From assembly GCA_963930775.1 (NCBI GenBank), contig OZ005690.1, positions 5,874,225-5,938,224 of the forward strand: 64,000 nucleotides of DNA. Reading direction: 5' to 3'. The translations under genes were made by a program, and so were the position numbers. Below the pieces are notes generated by a model, which was not told where the DNA came from, made no database searches, and saw nothing but the letters and a program-made list of their open reading frames with translations. Below are positions 51,396 to 60,750 of this stretch, piece after piece; position 1 is the stretch's first letter, and each line of letters starts with the position of its first letter. The DNA is from Cliona cf. orientalis. Taxonomy: Eukaryota; Porifera; Demospongiae; Clionaida; Clionaidae.

Positions 51396-51446
51396 ATTTT
51401 TACAGAATCCGGAAAAAAAATATTCCGGATCTTAAATGGATACTGT

Positions 51447-52035
51447 TGGAGGTGGATCGAGTGTTGATTGCCACAAAAGACCCTATTCCTGTTTCCTCTA
51501 ACTTTTCCAATAATGCCCCTGAAATCATAACAAACAGTCAGGCTGAATCTTCGTGAAATCACCCTCAGCTGTGTCTACCTTCCCCCAGTTCAAGCAACTC
51601 CAACATGAATGATGTTATTTCAACCTGATACAAAATTAATTATCGATACCAACCCATTGGCTGACACCATCTTTGTGGGTGACTGTAGTATCGCGAGGCG
51701 ATAGCAAGTTTTAATATAATTACTGAGAATGACAGACGCTCAGAATCTTCTAGAACTAGGGCACAAATAAGCATGCGCACAGTAGTACAATTAACATTAC
51801 ATAGGTAGCTATATAGCTAAAGCACTGAATAATTGCGCGCGGAGGGGGATCAGGAGCCTGGTTCGAGGCTAGTGACTTCAATCTACCAGATGTACAGTGG
51901 GATATTACACTATCCTCAACCTCCTCAACATCACTGTATGCTTTCTGCGACTTAATTTGTTTTAGATAACTCACTGACACAATTAATTAACCATCCTACT
52001 CATGTAAAGGGGCCGGAATGGAGTACAGGGTTCGA
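51447..52035 (+). mobile_element. LINE fragment continuing after the foldback element
   Basis: Continues the endonuclease interrupted at 39160: VLIATKDPIPVSSNFSNNAP, then VYLPPV-like and FVGDC-like pieces. A ~180-base foreign stretch (about 51690-51865) follows, and then SDFNLPDVQWDITLSSTSST. The GDFN and LPDIQW motifs are typical of CR1/L2-type APE endonucleases. Stops and frame changes show it is dead. Confidence 0.6.
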
Positions 52036-52053
52036 ACGTAGTTGTATATCTTT

Positions 52054-52168
52054 GAGTTATGTGATCCAGCAAAGGATTAATTGGACTAGACAGAATCGTA
52101 ATTATTAGTATTGGCAAGTAATATCCTGCTGTAGCTAGTAGTCAGATTCAAGGTTAATTGTTTATTGG
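52054..52168 (+). repeat. 115-base direct repeat, left copy
   Basis: Begins GAGTTATGTGATCCAGCAAA and recurs at 52783-52897 with one difference that I can see. The two copies bracket 614 bases of dispersed-repeat sequence. Confidence 0.9.
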
Positions 52169-52495
52169 ATGCGCAAGGGGTAAAGTAATCGGTTTTGTCG
52201 TTGTCGTCGTTGTTGTCGTTGTCGTCGTGAGCACAAAAATCGCCATATTTCGAGATGTAGGCATCTAAGCGACTCGTAAGCACAACGAATCAAACGAATT
52301 CGGCGAAAAAATATCTTCAGTGTGTTTCAAATCAATGGACACGGTCCACGGGCGTCACAAATCGTGCCTTTTTTGTGGCTAACGTAGCCACGCCTATCGA
52401 CAGTGCCTACTCAATGCATAATGCATGCCCATTGTGTTTTCTGCTCATGCGCACAACTAAGTAGCCAAGAATATGACTGGTAAAGATCGTCGAAA
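52160..52495 (-). repeat. Dispersed repeat, continuous copy
   Basis: Opposite-strand, uninterrupted match to the three pieces at 21443-22510. It includes the CACTGTCGATAGGCGTGGCT block and the GTCGTTGTCGTCGTTGTTGT tract. Family unknown; length is SINE-like but no tRNA-type head was seen. Confidence 0.65.
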
Positions 52496-52607
52496 TTAAT
52501 AATGCTCTATAGTCCATCCATATCCGCTGACGGAGCTGTCTGCAGGCCCTATGGCTATACTATTACAACAAAATATTGGAAGTATCAGTTCATATCTCCT
52601 AGTAGTC

Positions 52608-52786
52608 TAGATCTGGTGCAGAGAGAGTGCTTTTTATCACCGAGACCTCTGGTGGCCACATACAATTAAGCAGCACTTCCACTAATTTTCTAAAGTTCAC
52701 AAACTTATAGCCATGCATACAAAAGCAATTCTATAGATTGCACAATGTGCGCGCGGGGTATGTGCTCTACAGAGCTCTAGTTGAGT
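52608..52786 (-). repeat. Dispersed repeat, second copy of the 15838 family
   Basis: Opposite-strand match to 15838-16018, sharing the AGAGCTCTGTAGAGCACATA and CTCTCTGCACCAGA blocks. Confidence 0.6.
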
Positions 52787-52897
52787 TATGTGATCCAGCA
52801 AAGGATTAATTGGACTAGACAGAATCGTAATTATTAGTATTGGCAAGTAATATCCTGCTGTAGCTAGTAGTTAGATTCAAGGTTAATTGTTTATTGG
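52783..52897 (+). repeat. 115-base direct repeat, right copy
   Basis: See 52054-52168. It is too long for a target-site duplication and lacks obvious LTR termini. Confidence 0.9.
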
Positions 52898-54324
52898 TTC
52901 CCATTAGGTACAGGCCGAATGCCGCAAGATCAAAGGTCAAGGATCACTTGGTGACTCCTCCCCCATATCCCCTCCCCTATAGCCCTGGATCGCAGCCCTG
53001 CACCGTTATCGATCCCACAGCCTCGAACCCTATGTTGACCAGCCGGAGACACTGAGTATGGCGGGCAGGGGTCCCTCGATGGCAGGGCATCTTCAAGATA
53101 GCTTAATTATTAGTCTAGTCTGGCAACCAGCCCCTTCACAAGAAAGGGCTGGCACCCAGACTATCAATTTTAGTCACCTAGCTAAGCAAGTCATGATTCC
53201 AAGAGTATACTCTTGATGATTCATACAGTGAAAGTGAGTGAGAATAAGTTTTAGACTTATAAATGACAGCATGAATGTTCATGTCTTATCAAAACTTTGA
53301 TGGGCATTTATAATGATGCCAAATCCCTTAATTTGGGGGTGGGAACCAGGAGCCCATGACTCTAAGATATGCCGGTAGTAATGATTATTTTACTGCAGAA
53401 TTTGGTGCCAAAATTTAATTTTGATGGTAGCTAGTCAATAGTTCACTTTTGGTCTGTAGCTACTTAGTAAACATCACTAGTACTATGACATCAAATTCAG
53501 TTTGGAGAGGCACCCATATTCTCTACCACTTGTAAATAACAAGGATCCAAATAATTTATGTGTTTAGGCCAGGAAAAAAAATATATTTTAGTTTCTCAGG
53601 CTTTTTCAGCTAGGAAATGATGCAGGCGGGCGGGTTTTTTTTATTTTTTTGGGGCGTGGTCCATCACTAACCACGCCCATTTACCGCCGACCTCGTGCAA
53701 AAAAAAGTTTGAAAAGTGACTGGTCTTAGTTAATCTATAGTTTCTTATAGCTTAGCCATCAAAGAAGCAGTTTTGAGAAGTCAGATTCTGCCAGAGAGTG
53801 GCAAGGCTGATGCTCAAACACAGCAAGCCAACAAGATCGAGCGTCACACTTACATGTACGTAAGCCTTGACCTTCAAGCCGAACCTAGAGGCAGTGCAAG
53901 TTCACACACACATACGCACTCACTCACTCACACTACAAGGTACAGTGCGATGGGGAGCATTCTGAGAATCAGACGTGTTCATCAAGAATGGTCACTGGAC
54001 AAAGAGAGATTTCCTCACACAGTTTTTGTATACAAAATATGAAGGGCACACGATGTCCCTTTCACTTATCCATACTACAGGAAACTACACATTTTAGGTA
54101 GTGTCTCAAGTAGAGGATAGGGCTGAATTTCCTACACATATCATGTACCAGAGGATTTATGAACTATCATACTGTACTGAGGAAATTTTTAAGGACATAT
54201 CAGGTATCCTGACGAAAAAATACATGAAATCAATAGTTTTCAACAATGACAATACACTACAAAAATACAGCATACATACACTATACAGCAACACTAGTAC
54301 AGTCATAATATTATGTACACAGTC
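52898..54324. other. Non-coding stretch with one small hairpin
   Basis: 53113-53160 is a hairpin (TAGTCTGGCAACCAGCCC and its near complement). A polypurine/T-rich block with CCACGCCC lies at 53580-53690. 53773-54042 is open for 89 codons with a His-Thr-rich low-complexity part; I do not recognise it. Confidence 0.35.
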
Positions 54325-55230
54325 TATGGAGCTTAATCTGTGCCAAAAATACAACTTCAGCTAAAGCTACCACTACTGCTACTTCATCCTAATTCGCTAC
54401 ACCATCTGCTACTGCATCCGCGTTTCGCTGTCCGCTACTGCATCCGCATTCAGCTGTCCGCTACCGAGTCCGCTACTGCATCCGCATTCGGCCGTCCGCT
54501 ACCGAGTCCGCCACTGCATCCCCATTCAGCCTTCCGCTACTGCATCAGTATTTAGCCGTCCGCTGCTGTGTCCAGTAGACTCAGATCCATTAAAGCGCAT
54601 GTGCATAATATTTAATATAAGATTGTACCTCGCAAGCGAAGTTCTCGCACGCAGCATAATATACGTGGCATGTATCAATGGTGACGATGGTTACTAGCTA
54701 TATTATAGAGATCTAAAATCTGTGTGCTATATATATTATACTATTATAGCTACACAAATTGCTGAACAGTCGACGTTCACACTTTTATGTTCATGCACAG
54801 TCTTACCATAACATGCATGGCCTGCAGTGGTGGGCGTGGCTTCCATATCCTCTATAATCATTATAGTAACCATCTTTTTACAATGGCAACAACCAAATGG
54901 GGGACGAAGCTATTAACCGTCACCATTGATGCATGTCACGTCTGTTATGCTGCGTGCAAGAACTTCACTCGCAAGGTACAATCTTGTACGCGCATGCGCT
55001 TTAACGTATCGGAGTCCACACAGATACAGTAGCGGACTCAGTAGCGGACGGCTGAATGCGGATGAAGTAGCGGACTCGGTAGCGGACACAGTAGCGGACG
55101 GCTGAATGCGGATGCAGTAGCGGACAGCGAAACGCGGATGCAGTAGCAGAGGGTGTAGCGAATTAGGATGATGTAGCAGTAGTGGTAGCTTTAGCTGAAG
55201 TTGTATTTTTGGCACAAATTAAGCTCCATA
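54325..55230. mobile_element. 0.9 kb foldback-like element with repeat-bearing arms
   Basis: Inverted ends TATGGAGCTTAAT.TGTGCC, then AAAAATACAACTTCAGCTAA. The arms (~400 bases) contain tandem ~24-base units with GTAGCGGACGGCTGAATG and inner inverted blocks near 54600-54690 and 54895-54990. ACAGTC flanks both sides (54319-54324 and 55231-55236), a clean 6 bp target duplication. Non-coding. It has the same design as the 12.3 kb element but different sequence. Confidence 0.82.
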
Positions 55231-55728
55231 ACAGTCACTAAATATGATCAACCTTAGTTACATATCGCCGTTGTCATAGCTTCTGGTAACTTGGTCACAT
55301 TCACTCTGTATTGAGAAATAAATACACACAGGGTTCAGTACATTAATCTGTAGCATACATTGTACACATTCAGTAATTCTGGGAGGGTTATGGCTCAAGT
55401 ATGGCACACATTCGTACCATGACAGTTTTGCCATGCGGAAATGAATTTGTATTGGGTGATGACATCACGCACAGTTGCTCTATAGGCAGCTATACTTTGT
55501 ACATGGTACATCCTTCCAAAAACAAAGTTCAGTAGCCTCACATGTATTAAACATTATGAATTTACCAATTATATAACTTTGATGTAAAGCCACAAAGCAA
55601 CCGTCTGGTACTGAACAGCTCCAAACCCAAGTTCCTACTAACACCACTCACTGGTTCACCTGGTAAATTACTTTGTATGGTTTAAACAGTTTCATAGTTA
55701 TTCTATCAACTTACCAGATAATAACTGA

Positions 55729-56415
55729 GGCCACTACGAAGAAATACCTTGTTTCCGGTAACCCGACAATGGCTTTGCAGAGTGAGTCGGTCGGTCGGTT
55801 CGTCAATAGGCCGGCGCCCGCCACTTTGGTAGCCACGCCCACAATCAGGGATAACCACACCCCTGCGTAGGTACCATAAATCGTATGTACTTACAGCCGA
55901 AGTCGTTCACCAGCACTCCCACGTCGTTTTCTAGCTCAGTATCTATCCAACTGCTCCCAGGTTTAGAGGAACACTTGACTACAATATCTTCATGAACCAC
56001 GCACTCTCCATCGGGTTTCACCCGTTCAAAAAGTTGTGCAAGTGTGGTCGTGTCTGGAACTTTGAGGAGTCTATCACGAACCAGAATCTTAGCCCCACTC
56101 ACCACGGACGCGCAGATGCCTACAGAAGTCATGGCGTGGTCTCGGTCTCCAGCTGAGCTGTGGGAGCTACGACGGCGTACGTTGTCAGTATGCACTGGCG
56201 CGCACTGGCATATATGGAGGTGATGTCAGCTGATTTTTATGAACATCTGCGCATGTGTAAATCCCGAACTATGGCGCCAATTGGGCAAGGCATGGGCGGT
56301 CACACACCCCATTGACCTTTATACTCTGTGTAATTATAATAAATGACACACCCCCCGCAGGCCATTCAGTGGGTCGGTCGGGTTACCGGAAACAAGGTAT
56401 TTCTTCGTAGTGGCC
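55729..56415. mobile_element. PIF/Harbinger-type element carrying an exon-like ORF
   Basis: A 687-base element with 39-base inverted ends starting GGCCACTACGAAGAAATACC, flanked by TGA on both sides. The ends are perfect or nearly so, suggesting youth. No transposase is present. It carries a GC-richer interior with a minus-strand exon-like ORF (55895-56132). Confidence 0.82.
55895..56132 (-). CDS. Exon-like ORF inside the Harbinger-type element
   Basis: ATG at 56132 to a consensus donor (GCT followed by GTAAGTAC), 79 codons. It contains ASVVSGAKILVRDRLLKVPD, TTTLAQLFERVKPDG and DIVVKCSSKPGSSW. I do not recognise the family. The first part looks like a ubiquitin-like or TE-associated fold (strand, then KVPDTTTL), but this is only an impression. 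It could be the first exon of the autonomous parent element or a captured host exon. Whether it is expressed is unknown. Confidence 0.35.
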
Positions 56416-56811
56416 TGAGGCCAAATCGCTTTCAAGTTCACTCATGATAGCTCACGATACTGTCACAAAAAGTGGCAGCCTGACCGTGCACACCATCATC
56501 CTGTGTATAAAGGTAAAAATTAATAATTATGTAGATCTTGCCAGTTATTACAGCATACCCCATTTCTCACATTTTGCTTCTGCATGTCGATCTGGAAGCT
56601 TGTCACGGTGCCATACTACGAACAGAGGGTACAGCTCCATCTGCAGATATAGATCTGGGGACGAGACTAAGCGCTGCATCAGCACAATTTGAAATGAATG
56701 GCACATGCATGTCACGTGATCGTTAGGGCCCATGCGTTGGACTCCGCCCATACCATACAGGGCTCAGTAGAGAGATTGCATGAGTAAGTGAGAGTATTAA
56801 ACGAGACATGA

Positions 56812-57235
56812 AGAGAGCTGTCAAGATGTCTCATCTTTCGGCAGCAGCCTGTCAAGATGTCCCATCTTTCGGCAGGTAGCTAGCCTTGTGTGAGAAGAGA
56901 GGGGCAACGATGAGCCCAGCCAGAGAGCTGTCAAGATGTCTCATCTTCGGCGGCAGCAGCCTGTCAACATGTGTCAAGATGTCCTATCTTTCGGCAGGTA
57001 GCCTTGGGTGAGAAGGGACTCTGGCTTTTGGGGGTGACGATGAGCCCAGCCAGAGAGCTGTCAAGATGTCTCATCTTTCGGCAGCAGTCTGTCAAGATGT
57101 CCCATCTTTCGGCAGGTAGCTAGCCTTGGGTGAGAAGGGAGCTTGTGGGGGCAACGATGAGCCCAGCCAGAGAGCTGTCAAGACTCTCATCATTCAGCGC
57201 AGCAATTTAGTAGCCTTGTATGAGTAGAGAGCGGG
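56812..57235 (+). repeat. Minisatellite, ~110-130-base units
   Basis: Four units start near 56812, 56922, 57052 and 57169, each with AGAGAGCTGTCAAGATGTCT, CATCTTTCGGCAG and AACGATGAGCCCAGC blocks. Units differ by small indels, including TA versus TAGCTA at 56877-56882 and the equivalent site near 56999. Confidence 0.9.
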
Positions 57236-57379
57236 CCCAACCACTTCTTGCATCATAATTATAGCTAGCGGGAGAAAGTGTGAATTTGGAAATGTTAGTG
57301 ACACTTCATGTAGCTATCCACCAGCACAGATAACACAACAAGACAACAAGTTTCATGTGTACACAGAGTGTGAATGATA

Positions 57380-57505
57380 TATGTTAGTGACACATGATCT
57401 ATCCACTAGCCTAAGAAACTATGCAGTATACTTCATGAGTGCAAAACGTACAGGAAACTTCACTCTCCACTAGTCTAAGAAACTGTGCAGTATGCTTCAT
57501 GAGTG
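57380..57505 (+). repeat. Short tandem duplication, ~70-base unit
   Basis: The CCACTAG.CTAAGAAACT, GCAGTAT.CTTCATGAGTGC and GGAAACTTCACT blocks are repeated. A further unit is split by the TIR element at 57506. Confidence 0.7.
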
Positions 57506-57856
57506 CAGGGGCGTAGCCAGGATTTTAGAAAAGAAGGGGCAAGATTGTGCGCGAAGCGCGCGAAAATTTTGACCGGAAACCACACCCACTAATTAAATTA
57601 CGCGCTCCGTTTTGTGCCCTTTGAACTCATCAAACATTCGAGATTCCAGACCAGACACTGCTCGATCGAGGCATAGCTCGAAAGTTTGTTTACGGATAGC
57701 TTTATAGTCAGCTTTTCTGTGATGATTTTTGACTCTGAAGACTGCTGTAACAACTTGGTGCTGGTATTTATACGGTAAGAAGTGATAAATGTGACATGAC
57801 TCTGGGAAAAAAGGGGGGGCAAATGCCCCCTGTGCTCCCCCCTGGCTATGCCCCTG
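57506..57856. mobile_element. TIR transposon, non-autonomous, CAGGGGCGTAGCCAGG ends
   Basis: A 351-base element with inverted ends CAGGGGC.TAGCCAGG and GAGTG on both sides. The interior has a GCGCGAAGCGCGCG block. The terminus type is widespread among hAT-like non-autonomous elements, but the flanking repeat seen is 5, not 8, bases, so the superfamily is left open. Confidence 0.65.
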
Positions 57857-58589
57857 GAGTGCATGTACAAAAAACGTAGCTACAGGGAACTTCACTTGGA
57901 CATCCACTGTACGTTTTCTGTAGTGCAGGAAATTCCACTTTTTGTCCAGTGGGTGAAAGGCTTCACAGAACATGCACCGAGATAAGTGGTCCTAAGTAGG
58001 TCATACATGTACCCGGTGTAGATGGGAGACCTTACACACGCTAATATACAATTTTCACTCCTCAGACAGAGAGAGGTCAAATTACACTTGATTGGACATA
58101 CCACATACTTTGTATTTGTGGCGGCCGGTGATCCATGCATATGTACCCACAATACTGCAGCCAGATATTGTCAAGTGCATAAGAAAGAGTGCTTGCAACG
58201 CCTTATCTTTAATTTACTATCATTAGAAATGAAATTTTAGGAAATTCATATTTGACCTTGGATGGTAGCTAGGTGTGGGAGGGATGCGTTAAATCAATAA
58301 CAGTGGCTAGCTAGAGTGAAAAACGTACTACACACGAGGTGGCTACATGCATGGCAGATTCAGAAGCCACACTTTGGCACACAGCCTATAGCTACCAATG
58401 CAAACGCACATCTTATTTATAATCTGGGCCTGTTACAATCCATAGTGTGTGATTATTTACTACCACAATTCCAGTATAGGCTCACTGCATTGGTCATGGC
58501 ACCTAGCTACAAACAATAACTACAATTTCAATAATAGCTATGTAGCTACATATATTTTCATTACCTTGGTCTCCTCTCTTTCTTGACCA

Positions 58590-58745
58590 ACTCTCATCCT
58601 CCCTCTCTCCGTCCCTACCTCCCTCCATCCATCTTACCCTCCCTCCCTCCGTCCCTACCTCCCTCCATCCCTCCCTCCCTCCCTCCATCCTTCCCTCCCT
58701 TCTTCCCTCCATCCCTCCTATTCTCCCTCCCTCCCTCCCTGTCTC
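58590..58745. repeat. CCCTCC polypyrimidine tract
   Basis: Irregular tandem CCCTCC/CCATCC units. The Pro-Ser and Gly-Arg reading frames through it are low-complexity artefacts. Confidence 0.95.
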
Positions 58746-59319
58746 CTTTGCCTGAGGCAATGCAGCAATACCGAAGACACACACATAAGAGTGTGCATCA
58801 AACAATGGGACGGGATGGCTGCCCATAGTAAACAATACTGGTACTGGTGCAAAGAGGGTGGCTGGTTAATAATGGTGGACATCTACTACTAGCTACGTTG
58901 CATAAAAGAACTTGTGAAGGGGGGTAGCTAGCCACCCCATCCTCCCCCCCCCCCCCCCCCCCCACCCTGGATCAGCCCCTGACTCCAGTCCAGCCTTGTT
59001 CATACTATAGACCATCATGGGACAAAGCTAGAACACCTTGTAGCTACTTGTACAAATCCCTTCCCTCTGACGTCGCAAAAAGTAGATTCTGACTCAGGTA
59101 TTATAATATTAGCTATGCAATCATATTTAGCTATTTGGCTTCCACAAGTCGGATCATTGTTGTGTTTGCAAACTTGAAATTAATATCAATGTGCCTGATG
59201 AGTTTATGGTGTGTATGTCTTCCTAAAGGGAATCCTGGGGTCAAAGGTCAGCCTACATATGGCTCACTTACAGCACATATCTTTTGCTGGCATTAATGTC
59301 ATCCCACAATTTTACATTC

Positions 59320-59700
59320 ATTGTTTATATCTGGGAAGGTTTTACGTGAGGTTAAAGTCCATCTGTATGAGCAGTGTGTTGTTGCAGTATTATCAGCCCA
59401 CATAGCTACCTATACATTGTAGCTATATTATTATATCTAGGGAGATTTTACGAGAGGTCAGAGGTTATACATAAATCACCCCCTGATTATTTTGTTGGTA
59501 AGTCGGTATTACATGGGAAGATTTTACGTAAGAACTTTGACCTTACGTAAAATCTTCCCATATAAAGTAACGAATGTAAACACTGGGAATACTTTACATG
59601 TGACGTAAAATCCTCCCATGATTAGATCATGGCAGAAGTCACGTAAAATCTCCCCATGATTAACCCAAGGGAGAAGTCACGTAAAATCTTCCCATGATAG
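59320..59700. repeat. Cluster of TGGGAAGATTTTACGT repeats in both orientations
   Basis: Seven or so ~20-base copies of TGGGAAGATTTTACGT or its complement occur near 59330, 59440, 59513, 59542, 59604, 59640 and 59678. The pair 59513-59532 and 59542-59561 is a perfect 20-base hairpin. Several copies sit next to ATGAT. Origin unknown. Confidence 0.75.
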
Positions 59701-60750
59701 AAACATGGCATTTTTCCTACTTTTATGTAAACATCTGTAGGACTGCTGAGAACCATAGTGGGTTAACCCACAAAATTTAGCTAATGTTGAATTAGCCCCC
59801 CAAATCTTGAAAAAATTAATGTGTCTCATGAGCTGCAGAAAATTCACATTTCTGAAAAATTCAGTAACTTGGTAGAGTAGCTACAATGTATGGTTTTTAA
59901 TACATTTTTGGGCTTTTTAGACAATTCCCCACATTTAATTTGGGGTTAGCCCACTATATGGCAACATGATAGTGCATTCCTGCATACTATAATGCGTTGC
60001 TAGGTGAGGCACCCTTAAGAATACAATTTGTAACCTGAACTAATTGTGATGACTTATACTGCAAAGATTCATACATTCCATAGTAGCTACCGTACTTAAT
60101 CTAATACTACGTATGGAAAAAAAATTAATTTCAATTTTGAAAAACGCGCGATTTTCTGGTAAAGGTCGTCAATCGCTCCGTATATATACGTTATGAGAAT
60201 TCGTGAAATGCTAATTTCTTACGCCGGTTAGATTGGATCATACGTTGTATTCGATTAACTACGGTATAGCTGGCTAGCTAGCTCTATAGACTGTAAAAAA
60301 TAAAGTCATTTCAATCCAACGATCTCAATTTCATTTCAACATAACAAAGTTCGTTGGAGACTCACTGATTATATGTTTCAGTAAGCAGAGTGCATGAATA
60401 CATGCAGAGGAGGATAAATTATTCTTAATGGCTGGTTAAACCTAAGGTATAGCTACTCAGTTTTAATGTATAGCTATACCTCAAGTATCTACTGCAGCCT
60501 TTGCACAGTCGTAGCTAGACTTGATCAAGTTGATGTCATTGAATGAAATACATAAATTTAAAGAGGTCTATATAGCTCTATTATAGTATAGGGAGTTTGC
60601 AATAAGAGATACCATATTATATCATAAGGAAGACAACTTTCAATTGAACCCAGCAACTGGAAGAATACTATCAAGAGCAAGTCACAGCAGAGCTCCACAC
60701 TATACCTTTTGAAACTGCATAACTAGGGCTGTACTTTGAGTTATAGTAAG

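Larger units (their letters stand above)
39161..51446. mobile_element. 12.3 kb foldback-like element with tandem-repeat termini
   Basis: The two ends are inverted copies: ATCCATTTAAGATCCGGAAT, an A/T run, then TTCCGGATTCTGTAAAAATT and a GAACCGAGGGTGGCTTAG block. Inside come inverted arrays of a ~24-base near-palindromic unit, then inverted arrays of ~195-base units. The centre is near 46.0 kb with a ~120-base TG-rich spacer. There is no coding capacity. It interrupts a LINE whose endonuclease reading is collinear on both sides. The flanks ACAGT and ACTGT could be a 5 bp target duplication with one mismatch, or part of the inverted repeat. The architecture recalls Foldback elements (Drosophila FB, sea urchin TU). 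It must be moved by enzymes encoded elsewhere. Confidence 0.8.
57862..60750. other. Non-coding region upstream of the transporter-transferase gene
   Basis: Contains a CCCTCC low-complexity stretch (about 58590-58745), a C run near 58945-58962 and the TTTTACGT repeat cluster at 59320-59700. No other gene is recognised. The last ~300 bases are the presumed promoter and 5-prime leader of the gene starting at 60751. Confidence 0.4.

Noticed and set aside
52783-52897. Reading the 115-base direct repeats as LTRs of a small retroelement
   Set aside because: No TG...CA termini, primer-binding site or coding region, and the interior consists of known dispersed repeats.
54340-54555. 71 aa and 100 aa Leu-Pro-rich ORFs
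   Set aside because: They are the two inverted arms of the foldback element at 54325-55230 read in opposite directions.
57593-57973. 126 aa minus-strand ORF with a GHSQGGAQGAF-like stretch
   Set aside because: It lies across the 57506-57856 TIR element; the motif is the translation of the terminal inverted repeat region.
58503-58835. Pro-Ser-rich and Gly-Arg-rich ORFs
   Set aside because: Low-complexity readings of the CCCTCC tract.
60736-60750. Upstream start for the transporter-transferase gene
   Set aside because: The codon at 60736 is TTG; the first ATG after the upstream in-frame stop is at 60751.
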